Shown here in pieces: positions 24,426-37,282 of a DNA stretch of 64,000 bases. Positions within the stretch are counted from its first letter, which is position 1. Each line of letters begins with the position of its first letter. Location of the stretch: positions 825,501-889,500 of the forward strand of contig WPIO01000124.1 in assembly GCA_009760855.2 (NCBI GenBank), in the 5' to 3' direction. The translations under genes and the position numbers were made by a program. Under the pieces are notes generated by a model. It saw nothing but the letters and a program-made list of their open reading frames with translations, had not been told where the DNA came from and did no database searches. The stretch is from Cristatella mucedo (Eukaryota; Bryozoa; Phylactolaemata; Cristatellidae).

Positions 24426-24604
24426 GTGTCGTGACGGCTGCTCACAAAGTCGTTGCCAAAAAAGATGGCAGCGGCGCTGCTGCATTATTGCAAAGAGTAA
24501 CACGAGCTCCGCCGCTTTCTAAGAGCACCGGCTCCAGAATTGCTGCTTGTAGCAAATGTAAAGTGCCTAGAAAGAGATTGAGTTCTCTGAGTGCTTATCC
24601 GGTA

Positions 24605-25126
24605 GACTTCAAGGTTTCGTTGCTCACTATTACGTCCCTTCATTTTCTGGCTCTGGCCTACATATCAGATCTACTCCCACACCAGGCCAAGCAGTAGTAC
24701 CACCAGATTTTCGGAAACTGTTTACCTATACCTCGTACAAACTTCAAATTCTTTGGAGACCATGCATTTAGTTCGCATGCTACCAAAGCCTGGAACTCAA
24801 TCTCGACTTGCGTCACGACATCTCCTGACTTGACCACATTTAAAATGAAATTTAAAATGCCCCTATTTATGACAGCATTTAGTGGGTCCCCGTGATCCGT
24901 CCTTTATGTGCTTATGTGTGCTGACACTGTGTCATGCTACCACTAATCACCCTTGTATGCTGACCCTGTGCATGTCACCCCTAATCATGTTGTAAATGTT
25001 GTTTATCAAGCATGATACCGTCTCACCACTCGATCGTGTTTCGTTTGCAGCAAATATAAATCGCCTAGAAAGACATTGAGCTCTCTGAGAGCACTTTATC
25101 AAGCTTATTATTATTCTTATTATTAT
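24605..25126 (+). mobile_element. L2-type LINE 3' end
   Basis: Same region as 27717-28225, 5'-truncated at nearly the same point, ending in interrupted (ATT)n. Another L2 tail fragment (about 24550-24600) lies directly in front of it in the same direction. Confidence 0.87.
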
Positions 25127-25214
25127 GCTTAGGACACTAAGCATATTAATTTGTTAAGGTTAAAAGGTGCATTCTTCATAAAATATAATTCAAGAGATAT
25201 CGTGATGTCAGTCA

Positions 25215-25560
25215 GTATTGAGCTCCATGCTCTCTGAGCAGGCTATCTGAATGCCTGAATGCACGGTCTCGTAAGGAATTAATGTGTTAGAAATGGGCAC
25301 GGAGGCACGGCGAAACGACGTTATCTACCGTAGCTGTAGTTGTGTGATAGGAGGCCTGATGAGGAAGTACTTGAGATAGGAAGTCCGGAGCAAGAGAATG
25401 AATTGACCCAGAGGTCAGCGACAGAACATCGAAGGCGATATCCTGCTTGATGGGTGGGGGGGCGGCCAAGGCAAATCGGTATAGGTTAGCTGACGCTCTT
25501 GTGTACTGCTGTTGGTTATAGGCTGCCACAGCTTGATGCCTAGAGTCTTAAACAAAGGTG
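25215..25560 (-). mobile_element. L2-type LINE fragment, C-terminal coding part
   Basis: Minus-strand reading contains PPIKQDIAFDVLSLTSGSIH and SLAPDFLSQVLPHQASYHTT, matching the L2 segment KQRIDFKVLSLTFRSLH onward. Diverged. Confidence 0.75.
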
Positions 25561-25668
25561 GTCACACTTTCACGACAAAGATCGTGGTTTAAAGTCCTAC
25601 AGGCAATCTTTCTCGTCCATTACTCCTGGGGCGAAGGCTCATCAGTCGCTATGATAAGGAGGCAGATG
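25553..25668 (+). mobile_element. SINE family 1, strongly diverged copy
   Basis: AGATCGTGGTTTAAAGTCCT (decayed B box), CAATCTTTCTCG, GCTCATCAGTCGCTATGATA. Confidence 0.5.
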
Positions 25669-26061
25669 AAGCAACCGACCTCGACTTTAGTTTTTAGCCT
25701 CGTCGTACAATAATAGTAATTCGCATAAATATTTGAACTTACTATAGATTGTTATTCGGCTTTGATTGATGTGCTTATGGATTATAAAACACTGGAAATA
25801 GGAGATGCGTGCTAAAGAGCTTGGCAGTTGTTATCATAACCCAGGTGATGCCAGCCAGCCCTCAAGCGCTACCCTTTTGAAAGGCCACATTATTTACCCC
25901 ATATTCACACCTGAATTTTGGCTAAAGATTAGTCCTTTATGGCCTTGTTCACTGGTGAAGATGAATTTTTTCGTCTTACTTTGTGGCCTGATGACGGCAT
26001 GCTTGCTGTGCCTTCCGGGCTGCCATCTTCTTCCAAGTGCCTCGATGGCAAAGATTCAACA

Positions 26062-26206
26062 GCTTCTTTTAAATAGAAGGCAGAAGGGCCATTTCGGATA
26101 TCACTCTCGCTTGCCGTGGGCAATGCAGAATTGGCTGGTATAGGACTCAAACCCACGATCTGGGTCGTTAAGTGTGCGAACTTACTTCGGGCCTCCCTGT
26201 TACGGT
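26062..26206 (-). mobile_element. SINE family 1, diverged copy
   Basis: ATCACTCTCGCTTGCCGTGG, GGACTCAAACCCACGATC (reverse B box), end CCTCCCTGTTACGG. Confidence 0.65.
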
Positions 26207-26317
26207 AAGCGTCAATTGGTCAGCCGAAATGTCTGCAGCCAGCATTACTCGAGGAGCTCGGGAGGATCCAGACTACGCGACAATAACGCTACGCTCATAC
26301 GATGTTATCTCGTTTAG

Positions 26318-26500
26318 GGAGAGAGAGAGAGAGAGAAAAGGAGAAAGAGAGATGGGGAGAGAAAGAGAGACAAAGGGATGAGGGAAGAAGGGAGGATGAG
26401 AGTAAGAACTAGAGAGGAACGTGAGGGAAAGAAAGAGATAGATAAAGGAAAGAGAAAGACAGGGAGGAGATAAAAGAAAGAGGAGAGTGAGAGGGCAAGC

Positions 26501-26596
<96 letters not shown>
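26318..26596. repeat. purine tract and (GA)n microsatellite
   Basis: Irregular GA-rich purine sequence to 26505, then about 46 pure GA units. Confidence 0.95.
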
Positions 26597-26597
<1 letters not shown>

Positions 26598-26619
26598 GAA
26601 GGGAGTCAGGTGAAGTCAA

Positions 26620-27228
26620 AATTACAAAAGTGTGAGTCTAGTCATAATAATAACCCTGTAGCTAACTCTTTGGCCACGATGATGCTCTTTAGTGTGTCCA
26701 AACCGATCGGCTGAAGAAGAGTTAGGTATTATGAGAAGGTAGACGGTTAAACGAGAGATGGTTAACTGGCGGGCAGCTGTCAGTCGCGGCTATCCATCCG
26801 TTGGTTTTAGCACAGGATACTCTGCATCGGATTTGGATTCGCACGGACGCTCGACGCGACGCGACCATTCCTCGTGCTGCTGGCTGCAGACTGTCGGTCA
26901 TTCCAGGGCAGCAGAGCCGCGCCGTGGCCGCCTCTGCTCTGGCAAGGCTAGCGAACTCGAATAGATAAGATGGAGGAGCGAAGCGCTCTCGCACCGAATG
27001 GCATGTGGTTTCCTTGCTCGCTGTGCACAGCGCTCCTCCTCACTGCACTCACTGCAGTGGGGGGGGGGGGGGGTCGGGTAAAGAGCGCCTGTGGGCCATC
27101 CGGTCCGCGAATCGTCTACATTTCGCGATTGCTTGCACATCCTCTAGCTAGCTAGCTCGGGTAGCACTTCCGGAACAGAGCTCGCGTTACTCGTTAGCAA
27201 TAATGCAGCAGCACCGCCAGCACCATTA
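26620..27228. other. no gene recognised
   Basis: Somewhat GC-rich; a run of about 16 G at 27058-27074. Confidence 0.55.
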
Positions 27229-27419
27229 TAATAATAAAATAATAAAAAATCCCAGCTGCTTAAACAGCCTCTTTTTGTATAGCGACAGAAGAGCCTTTAT
27301 GGCTATCACACCGCTTGCAGTGGCGATAAAGGATCGCCCACCACAGGAATCGAACCCACAACCTCGGGACCGAGGTCATGAAAGCAACCGCCAAACCCAG
27401 TGTGCCATCACGGCTCACC
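27229..27419 (-). mobile_element. SINE family 1 copy
   Basis: AT-rich tail (AATAAAATAATAAAA), AGCTGCTTAAACAGCC, body, and head with ACCTCGGGACCGAGGT and GCCATCACGGCTCAC. Confidence 0.9.
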
Positions 27420-27716
27420 GACCATTTGCCTTCTGTTGGCAACGAGTTTGTGAGCAGCCGTCACGACGCTCAAATCGTCTCCTCCCTGAGTTAGGCAGCT
27501 GTCCTGGCGATCTCGAGCTCGTGCTATTCTCGCTGGGCGCTGTGACAAAAATTTGGCATATTTCGGAGAAGCACTGCAGGCAAATGGCACCCTAGCGTAG
27601 CCCACTACAGGACGCTATGGCACGCTCGGCTTAGGCCATCAAGATTCGCAGACGACTGATAATCTCAAGCACCCTAGGGCATATACATTTTGGCTCACTT
27701 GCAATTGCTTTTCCTA

Positions 27717-28225
27717 ACTTCCAGGTTTTGTCACTCACTTTGAGGTCCCTTCATTTTTTGGCTCCAGCCTTCCTATCAGATCTACTCCCCCACCCGGCTA
27801 AGCATCGTACCACCCGATTTTCGGAGTCTAATAGTTTACATATACCTTTCACAAAACTCGAATCCTTTGAAGACCATGGTTTTGCTCTTATGGCCCCAAA
27901 GTCTGGAACTTACTCTCGACTTTCGTCACGAATTCTCCTGACTTGATCAGATTTAAAAAGAAACTAAAAACGCACCTATTTATGACAGCATTTAGTGGAT
28001 CCCTGTGATTCATCCTTTATGTGCCTATGCGTGCTGACACTATCCATGCATGCATGCTCACCCTGTGCATACCCCCTATCCATGTCATTCTTGCTGTTTA
28101 TTCAGCATGCTACCACTAACCATTCGATCGTGCTTCCTTTGCAGTAAATGTAAAGTGCCTAGAAAGAGACTGTGTTCTCCGAGTGTGCTTTATCAAATGT
28201 ACTATTATTATTATTATTATTATTA
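27717..28225 (+). mobile_element. L2-type LINE 3' end
   Basis: C-terminal codons (SLTLRSLHFLAPAFLSDLLPHPAKH), 3' UTR and AAAGTGCCTAGAAAGAGAC tail ending in (ATT)n. Confidence 0.88.
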
Positions 28226-28497
28226 ACTCATGAACTTGCTATTTTGACCAGCCAAAGCGACTTGGCTACTCGGCTCTTGACCATCACCGTTAGCGTCACG
28301 TTAAAAACAGAGCGTCGTCGGACTATCTTTGAATGCCTTGTGTGTACTAATAGCTTATGCTCAGCCCTGCTGCCGTCGGTGCTATGGCCCGCCAGTTCAG
28401 GCTGAGCCCACCACAGGGCACACGGAAGCCGCTATTCTCGACCGCATTCAGGCAAAAGGAGAGGCCGACTGACTCACAGCATCATATATACTGTAGC

Positions 28498-28611
28498 AGA
28501 AGAGCCCAGTGGCTTTCTGGTAGCAAAAAATAAGGGGTAGCCTTCTCCAGGACTCGAACCTATGACCTCGTTGTGAAGAGCCAGCACCTTAGCGCTGTGC
28601 TAAGGACGATC
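28498..28611 (-). mobile_element. tRNA-like SINE relic
   Basis: AGCAGAAGAGCCCAGTGGC, GGACTCGAACCTATGACCTC (reverse B box) and GCGCTGTGCTAAGG (reverse A-box region). It may be family 1 or a separate tRNA SINE. Confidence 0.55.
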
Positions 28612-28921
28612 CCAAACAGCACCAAGTCGACTTACATTTCCGAATGAATATCCCGAAAATGAACGTGAGGCATCTATAGTTTTCAGAATAAGCCGAGCAG
28701 ACTTCACTTCACACGTTCCAGCTCACTGGATTAGAGTCGTGTCTCTTTCAAAAAGCCTCGAGACAGTCACTCGGCCATCGCGAGCATACGCAGATTATAG
28801 GTTTTGTCTGTAACGTTTATTCATGGTTCAATTGCAATCATCCAGCCTTGGATGCGATATTACAGGAACGTTCTAGGACGCTGCTCTTGACCGATTTGCT
28901 TATTCAAGGGCCTCATTTTGA

Positions 28922-29057
28922 AAAGCGGCAGACGAGCCTTCTTTGCTCTCACCACCGCTTGCAGTTGGCAAGATAGGATCGCCCTTTTCAGGATTCTAAT
29001 CTGCGATTTCGGTCGTGAAGAGCGAGCACCTTACCACCCGGACTATTACGGCTCACG
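28922..29057 (-). mobile_element. SINE family 1, diverged copy
   Basis: CACCACCGCTTGCAGTTGG, GGATCGCCCTTTTCAGGATTC, GCGAGCACCTTACCACC, ATTACGGCTCAC. Confidence 0.8.
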
Positions 29058-30415
29058 TCAGACACCGAGCTCTCAAAGCTGGAGCGAGAATATGGCAATA
29101 GACGCGAGGGTGTATTCAACAAAGAATCGTTCAGATCGAGCTGCAGCCGATCTAGGATTCATGAAGAACATTGACCCTTGTACTGTGTAGATGGCAAAAA
29201 AGCCCCGCCCCCAGTCAAAGCAAACCATGCGATCAACGCAGGCTATGCTCGGACAAGCGCAGGGTCTAATTCAGGCTTACAGCATCAGCGTAAGGGTGAC
29301 ATTATAAATGGAAACAGTTTCTGCAGCGTCGGTTCTTTAAGTCAGTAAAAGCAGGAATGGGCCGCAATGGTGGCAAATTTAAGCTGTTGTAGAGTTATCC
29401 CTAAGCAAAGTCTGAAAGATGAACGAAATGCGAAATAATTCCTAGCTGACTTTCGCCATCTCAAGCTTGGAGAACTCATTAGTAAAGAGTCCCTGAGCTA
29501 AACCTACTGCCTGGAGCCTAGATGGCGCATGAGTTAACGATGCACAGGCATCAAGTACGGAAAAAGAATCACGATGATTATATGATGGTGATCTGAAAAT
29601 AATGCGGCACGACTGCCTTAACCTAAAGATGCCGAAAAATCCAAAGGCAGATTTGGTGGCTACGAATGAAAATACCAGCCATCGGCAACTTTAAAATAAA
29701 AAAAATCCAAGGCCGTTTGCTGTGGAAGTGAGAGCAGATTCAACGCCGAACGAGGAAGGCTATCGTTCGCAACCTTGGTTTTTTCAAAGCCGGTCTTTTA
29801 CTATTACAATTGCTTCATCAAAACCAGCAAACAGATTACTGGTAGCGTAGTTGGTTTTAGTAGTCCTCAGTGGCTAAGGCTGTAAAGGCTAATGAGTAGG
29901 ACCATTAGGACCCATTCACTTTAGTTTTTAGTAGGAAACATTTAACTTCTGCCTGGATCGACCTCTGAAATTCAATGAATGGTACGACCAATCTTTAAAG
30001 GAGGAGGAACATACACGCATCAGTAGATGGTTGCTGGTGTGCATTGCTTTGACGCTTTATATTAAGGAGAGTTGTAATTGTTAGTACAGAAACCCGTTTA
30101 CGCTTATACAGGTGCCTAAAGTTTTTCCAAAGATAAACGTGTGAAATAGGATCTCATCGTCTGAAATTTCTTTTTATTGATGGTGAATACCGAGCATTAA
30201 AATAAGTACAGTTATGGAGTATGCATTTTATTTAAATGATAAATAGGAAGATGATGCTATAATGAAAAGTGGAGCGGAAGATTTGTATCTATTATATAAG
30301 GAACGTGCACAAATATTTTGTGTATAGTTGGTTTGAGTTATTTAACCAGAGGCACGGAAATGCATGCTCAGCTTGGAAACCGGAAGCAAGAACGTGATCT
30401 GATCACGCAGCTTAT
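29058..30415. other. no gene recognised
   Basis: AT-rich, no open frame of note, no recognised repeat. Confidence 0.6.
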
Positions 30416-30500
30416 AATGATAATAATAATAACAATTATACATTTTTATAGCGCCCTCAGAGAACTGAGTTTCTCTCAAGGCGCTTTACAGATTCTGCAG
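30416..30500 (-). mobile_element. L2-type 3' tail fragment
   Basis: (AAT)n then ATAGCGCCCTCAGAGAACTGAGTTTCTCTCAAGGCGC, the reverse of the L2/SINE shared tail. Confidence 0.7.
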
Positions 30501-30620
30501 ATAAAGCATCACCAAATGTTTGGTTGCCACATTCTCAAGAAGCAGGCATGGTGTAAACAGGTACATGCACAGGGCTTACAGCCACGGACGTGCTGCACAA
30601 ATTTATTGCCTACCGCTCAT

Positions 30621-31429
30621 AATCGGCTCGTCCAGCATTTCTCCTGCCGAATCTGCCCGTAACCTAGGTGTGCTGTTCCAAAGTACCCTTTCGTTAGATA
30701 ACCATCTCAGCTCCACAGTCAAGTCTGACTAATTTCAGCTATATGAGATAGCTAAAATTCGGGCTTGCTTAGACAGGGATATTACATTGAAACTACTTTA
30801 TGCATCTTTGACATCCGTCTCGACTTCTGCAACTCACAGTTTGTTGGTCTATCGGCATGTGCAGTCAGGCGCTTACAGTTGATGAAAATTCTGCAGCTAG
30901 GCTCATCTGTCATGAGCGTCGCAATTGCCACATCACACAACTTCTCGCCTACCTGCTCTGGCTCCCAATAAAGCAGCATATCGACTTCAAGATTCTGTCA
31001 CGTACTTTTAGTTCCCTTCATTCTATTGCTCCAGCCTACCTGTCAGATACACTCCCCCACAAAGCGAAGAATAGTAAAACCAGCTGTTTTGACTCGAATC
31101 GTTTAGCCATGCCTCGTGCGAATCTCAAAACCGTTCTAGACTGTACCTTTAGTTCTTATACTCCCAAAGACTGGAATTCACTATTGACGCACATCCCAGC
31201 GTCCCCCGATATCGCAAAATTGAAAAAGATGCTTAAAATACAGTCGTTTATTGCAATATTTGTTGGTTCTCATGTCTCGTCTTTCTTGTGCCGGTACCTG
31301 CTTTCACTGTGCCTGCTACTTGTGGATGTTACCACCAATAGTTTAGCTATTCATTTAATATAGCATCTGCAAAGTAGCTAGACAGAGATCCACTTTTCTG
31401 AGGGTGCTATACAAATATATTATTATTAT
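30621..31429 (+). mobile_element. L2-type LINE copy, C-terminal half and 3' tail
   Basis: Begins SISPAESARNLGVLF, continues DNHLSSTVKS, then a frame-shifted stretch and a 168-codon open part (30857-31363) with CHITQLLAYLLWLPIKQHIDFKIL and DWNSL. Ends in TATTATTATTATA. A different 3' UTR variant from the 45471 copy. Confidence 0.88.
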
Positions 31430-33002
31430 AATCAGAGAGTCTGGCACTAGCTTGCAAATCTGCTCTCTGCCTGGTAATCTAGCTTAAACGAATGCCGGTG
31501 ATCCATTCCATTTACAGACCCTGCTAAATAGAGCGAACTAATTTCTTATATCCACCTGATATGAACAGCTTGCAACAGTGTGCTGATGCAATTTTGCTTA
31601 GCAGCAGCATGGAGTAGAGAAAGAATACCTACAGTAATCGTCAAAAAGCAATAGCCAATACGCTCCCTCAGTGATGCACTTTCTAAAGATACTTCAGTGA
31701 CCGAAGATTGTGCGAGTTTTACCGTAAAACAGGTTGATACAAATAGAGCACTGCTTGTAAATCTGCTCATCTCAGCTGCTTACACTGCGTCTCTGCTTAG
31801 TCGCCGACAGCAACGAGCATCGTCCGTCGTAATCGAAGGGCAGTGCATAACGGCTCTTCCAGCATCGGCCCTAACCCTAGGAGATCTGCTCTAGTAAATG
31901 CATCTTCTTCGAGGTGGCATTGGCCCGCCTAGGAATAGCCGGTCCCCACGCAGCTGTTTGGATAAGCTGCCTTTAGCTGGTGGCAATGTCTATGCGGATG
32001 TGCAGCCTGGCTGAACATTTCGAGAGGCATATCGATCGGATCGCTCGAGCAATTACCACGCTTTATATCCGCCTGCATGCGCGGCTAAGCGCTCGAGTGC
32101 CGATGCGCAAATCGCATTTCATCGTTTTAAGGTCCGTGCGAGCAAGCACACATAGTGCTTTGAGCAAAACGCCGCGGCTCCATTTTCTCTAGGCAAATGA
32201 TCCGGACACCTGTGCAAGCGCTGCACTACGCAGATGCTTGCAGACAGAATGACTTCCGAAACGGCGATTCTTTTAGCATCCTCTCGGTGCGGCCAAGCAC
32301 GAGCCGACGGGCAGGTAGACTGCGTAAGGGCACGTGTCGCGACCACAATGTCCATCTCGTTCGAGGGTCCTGCGTTGGAGGTGAATCGATATGGACGGAA
32401 ACGAACGCGATGCGTTTTATGCCCAGCGTGCTTTTCATCGAATGGGCCAAGTGTCGTAAGGTTAAACAAAAGGGGGTGTCCCAGTCTCTCGCCTTTCTAA
32501 CCCGATTCCTGGATATCTTTCGTCGGGCGCTCAAAATGTCGGTTGACACGCCACTGTGCCAGTGTGCATATTAATTGCTTATGCGCCTAGTGGGTCACGA
32601 GTTTCATGCCTGCTTTGCCGGACAACTCTAGCGTGGGGGAAAGGAAATCGTGAATTCAATAGCTCTGACGCTGCGTGCAATACGTCACTCTTTGGCACCC
32701 GAGCGCTTCAGTGCACTCGCTCACGAAGTTAGAACCTATAGCTGTGCCATTTTGAGCACCCGAAAAGATTGAGTCACTTTAAATAAGTGGCAAGGGAGTT
32801 TTATTAGAGCAAAATAGACCTAATAATGCGTTGGAATGATCAGGCTTTGCATTTCATGTCGCCAAAGAGGAAATGTCATCCCGGCGACTGAACTCGCTCG
32901 GCTGTGTGTAGAGAAGCAAGAGAGAGGGCGAACTTCCCAGGATGCGCCCTCCTCCCGAGAGCTATCTAGCGTGCAAGGTCCCTTGCTGCAGGCATGTATA
33001 CA
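31430..33002. other. no gene recognised
   Basis: Open frames on both strands at 32119-32574 overlap each other and resemble nothing I know. Confidence 0.55.
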
Positions 33003-33006
33003 TATG

Positions 33007-33039
<33 letters not shown>
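33003..33039. repeat. (TA)n microsatellite
   Basis: TA units with one TATG, directly behind the 3' end of the second LINE family copy at 33039-33470. Confidence 0.93.
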
Positions 33040-33470
33040 CCGTCAGTAACTCCACAAAGTCATAAAGACCATGTGGGCGTTACGCAGGAGAGTTTTGTAT
33101 AGCGCACTCACAGCCTAAGCGGCTTTCGGTACGCATTCGGTAGCCAACAGACTTCGTCTCACGCAACAAAGAGAAAGTGGAAAGCATAGCAGAGTTAGGA
33201 GAGCAGTTGATGTAGTGAGTAGCATAGAAGTAGCAGTTCAGGACCACTGAAAAATATGTGCCATAGTCGGCAGTTGGAGAGTAGATGTCGTTGCGTAAGA
33301 ATTGTGGAAGCGAGTTCCACAGTCTAGGACCTGCAGAGATAAAGCTTCTGTCGCCAACTGTCTTTAAGCAGAGGAATGGGACAGCTAATTTATTGTCCAC
33401 ACAGGACCTGAGGGCGCGAACAGGCTGAAACTGATGCAGCAGTTCAGCTATGTACAACCCTATACACGGA
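33039..33470 (-). mobile_element. second LINE family, 3' end
   Basis: Reads NKLAVPFLCLKTVGDRSFIS, GPRLWNSLPQFLRNDI, then the TADYGTYFSVVLNCYFYATHY segment shared with 41858-42098. The 3' end (TTTGTGGAGTTACTGACGGA) abuts (TA)n at 33003-33039. Confidence 0.85.
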
Positions 33471-33939
33471 GTAGACGCCGGTTGCCCAGCTCACCGCCAC
33501 TCGCTCGCGAGCCAAGCCGTACTCAACGGTAGGGTTGCAGTACGGTCGTGAGGCCGTCTCTAGAGGATTGGTGCATCCTGCAGACCCGAGATTCATGGAC
33601 GATACCCTTTCTGTTGACGAGTTCCAGATTCCTTACATTTGTGAGCCCCCCCCCCCCCCCGCCACTTGTGCCATTAAGCGGTGTTACAATTTCTAATTAT
33701 TGAAACATTCGAAGGCCCGACGGTAGCGCACATGCATTCCTTAGCACAGGTACTTCGCCCGATAAGGTAATTCGCGGTTTTAAGATAAGTTGTCACGTAT
33801 AAATAAGGTCAACTATAAATGGACACCCGTAGCCCGTAGGTCGACGGCGTTCCGCACAAGAAATTTGAGCCCGACCGAAATGTGGTCCAATCGCATTGTC
33901 AACATTAACCACAGAGGTTGCACCTTTGAAACACGAGTG

Positions 33940-34062
33940 CATCTAACAGGGGCAACAGGCTCTGTGTGCTCTTCCCGACTCAGGTCGAGGTTTCGAGTCC
34001 TACAGTGGGCGATTCTGTATTGCCCTCAACGACCAGTAGCGATGACAGCTGAGGATGACATC
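33940..34062 (+). mobile_element. SINE family 1, diverged copy
   Basis: GTCGAGGTTTCGAGTCCTAC (B box), CAGTGGGCGATTCTGTATTG, CCAGTAGCGATGACAGC. Confidence 0.7.
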
Positions 34063-37007
34063 TGAGATCATCACCATCTACCATCAGCCACTACGCAGAT
34101 GCAGAGCATTGAATCGGCTAACGCCCCGTCTATTCTTTGTTTACTCTCCACGAGAAGCCGAGTGAAAGGGCCGACCCATGTAGCAGCCATGCAGCACCCC
34201 GTCTACCGGGATGATGGCCTGGGAGCAGAGCCCAGCATCGGCCATGTCCATCCTACTAGATATGCGAGTAATAAGTAGACAAGTCCTGCAGCGATTTAGC
34301 TCCCTCCCACTCCGGTTCGTGTGGGGGAGGCAAGTTTGATCTAGAACATGTGCAAGCTATTTTCCCACCCACTGGTCTTAAGGGGGGAAATCTGGGCAGA
34401 TACGACAGGGTGGAGCGTGTGGGAGCCGCGTTTGGGCACCGGCAGAAGCAGCCGGGTGAATCTTTCCAGCGGGGCAGCGTGTAGACCGTCCCCCAATGGT
34501 CTGAGGGGAGGGAGAGCATTGTTTTGAACTGCACAACAGCCACTGCTCTGGCTCAGATCTGACCGGCAGGGGTAGTTCTTTGCCGACCGTTGGGGCTGCA
34601 GTTGAGTTTGCCGACCGTTAGGGCTGCCCTTGTTCACAAGGTCTGAGGCGAGTGGTGCGGCTGATCCGGCTCACGGCCTTGCAGCTAATGAGAAACGGAC
34701 GTCGGATGGAACTCATACGAAACCCAAAAAGCGGTTGGTGCCACGCTGAGTGTCCTCACAGTTCCGGTAGAGTGCTTAGCCCAGACGAAGCTGGTAATAA
34801 ATGCTAAAGTGTGCTCGTTGCTATCCCAAATCTCCAGCTTTCACGTGACTTCTCCCAATCGCTGTCAGCTTAGCCTGTCTACCGACGGTGCCAATTTGAC
34901 GCACTGCGTGTGCAGAAATCGATATATGCAAAATAAGGAGCAGTGCCGTACATATGCAAATATATTTTACTGGCTAACTCTCGGAGATTCTCTCTCGGTG
35001 GATCCAATTAATTTACGGAGCACCCGCGATTGTCTTAACATTGTAAAAGACCTGCCGTTGACCCGAGAAAAGTCACTGCCGAAAAAGCTTTCTAGGCTAC
35101 CTGTAAATGTCACCCTGTTTCGCATGCGTACAACCATTCGCACGGGATGCAAAGGCCTCATGCAATGTATTCGTGACTCACATTTGCATTGACCTAGTCG
35201 GCTTGGGCGGAGCCTACGCTCGACGTAGACAAGCAGGCAAGCAAGGCGGGCGAGGCCAAGCTAGCTGCTGCTACAAAGCTCTGGCCAGTAGGGTTCACGA
35301 CCTGCTGTCTCACACGACTTTCGCCTAGCTGAGGCCACCGTATAGACGGCCTCCCTAGCGAGTGCCGTCGCTAGGTGTTTCTGAACAACCAGCGACTGAG
35401 AGTTTGCTCTTGGCGGCACGTTCGCCGATAGCTGGTAATGTCCGAGATCGCCACGGCATGGAATTGCAGTCCCGAAAACTGGCGCCGTACGACAGCACAG
35501 CCATTAACCGCTTCGCGTATGCATAGCTTCCACAAGAGCTCGCGTTACCGTTAGCCGACCCTTGCGAACGCCGAACTCACCAGAGCGCGCGCCCCTACCT
35601 CCATGTAATCACAAATCTTTCCTCCATCCGACCCGCTATCAGTCAGTCTGCTTTGAGCTTCCCACCCTCACTCCTCCTGAGAGAGGTCAACCATCTTAGG
35701 AAGAAAGCGGGAAGTCAGACACTGCGAAAGATACTGCTGATACAGATTTCCATTACTCAAATGCTTCCGTGGGGATAACTCCATACTTCCGTAGCCAAAA
35801 TAACCTCAACACTGTGATCGGAGAGCTTCGAATTACCCAGTGCAATGCTTCGCATCTGAAATCTAGGCTCAAGGATTGGAATATGTGGGATGGCAGTGTG
35901 AAAGTAACAGGTCAGATAAAGCGTCATCAACTTCTTTCTGTATTCTTCATTCGTCAAGGTCTTATGCAGCAATGTGGCCAATAAATTCGAGGCTATTGGA
36001 ATCACCTGCAAGCCGAGTGAATGGCGACTAGTTAGATACAGTTCAGCCAAGAACCTCAAGCAGCCATGCTGCTTCATAATGAAAAGAAATATTACCGTCT
36101 CTGCACATGGCTCACTATGTGCACCTCAGAGGACGACACCAGTGTCATGATACTGCTGAGTGCAATTAAGTTTGGCGATTACGGCCGGGAGGTCATGAGA
36201 TACTTCAAAATGGCGTCATTCCTGGTAGGCTTCACTACGCGGTTTCACGAAGTTTCCTTGGTTATCTTTGTCAATGAAGAAAGCCGGGTCACTATGACGA
36301 ACTATCATTTGAAGACTGGCCACAGTGGACATATTAAACTGTGGAAAGGAACAGCATCAAGTGGGATCCGCTTGTAGACTCTCGAAAGGGTCTGATACGA
36401 AGCACGTCAGGTCACATCGAGCAAATAGCCAACGAGTCAGCAGCCTTCAAGTACCTCCAAGATGTCTTTCCCCAGCTGCTTGAGGCCTCAAGGCCTCAAG
36501 GTCAATTGCCTCAATAAGCCTCAAGGCCTCGAGGTCGGGGCAAGACGATGAAGAAGAGCGAGCCACGAAGTGTGCGCCCATAAGCTGAAAACGACGTCGC
36601 AAAAAGGCTGCGAACAGTTTCGTTGCAGCGGTGGTTTACGTCAATTTCTGGTCAATCAAGCGGTCTGGAAAACAAGGAGCCGCTGGTTCTCTGCTGGTGC
36701 AGGCTCTCTCTGAAAAACCCCGTGCTGCCGAAAAATGGGAAAACGGAATTTCGCTTACGTTTTCCTCATCCACGATGCTCATGTTGAAAAACTCGACGAA
36801 AATACTAGAACTTACTCGGGTGAGCCAGCGGAGCCCTTTCTTGAGGCCAGGCCAGACTTTGAACGTCGTTACTAAGGACAGTGAAGCAAAAAGCACAACG
36901 GGAAACTACGTCTGGAGGCTTCTTCGAGAAAGCGATTTTCAGTGTAGCCTCGTATCTAGAAAATAAGGTAATTTTTTGTAGCCGTCTGAGTGATCTTTTC
37001 GAATGAC
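34063..37007. other. no gene recognised
   Basis: Includes plus-strand frames 36066-36377 (103 codons) and 36631-36966 (111 codons) without recognised domain, the 28-base duplication at 34577, and a CCTCAAGG-rich stretch at 36478-36530. Confidence 0.5.
34577..34630. repeat. 28-base tandem duplication
   Basis: TTGCCGACCGTTGGGGCTGC followed by TTGCCGACCGTTAGGGCTGC. Confidence 0.9.
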
Positions 37008-37130
37008 TGATTTTACTCACCATTCAATTGCATTTTCATTTGCAGCAAATGTAAAGTGCCTAGAGAGAGATTAAGTTCTCTGAGGGTGCTTTATCAAGTG
37101 CATTATTATTATTATTATTATTATTATTAT
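37008..37130 (+). mobile_element. L2-type 3' tail
   Basis: Starts TTTTACTCACCATTCAATTGC, includes AAAGTGCCTAGAGAGAGATT and TCTGAGGGTGC, ends in about 9 ATT units. Confidence 0.88.
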
Positions 37131-37282
37131 GACTGCAAAGTGAATAAGTGGCATTCTTGATTCGTTCGCTGCTCTTTCTGACTAAATATGAACCAAAAGA
37201 CACCCATTTTTCAGTTTTCTAATCGGAATCAGTTTAATTCGAAATTAGTCACTATCCTGATGAGAAAGGCAGAGGTTAAAAG

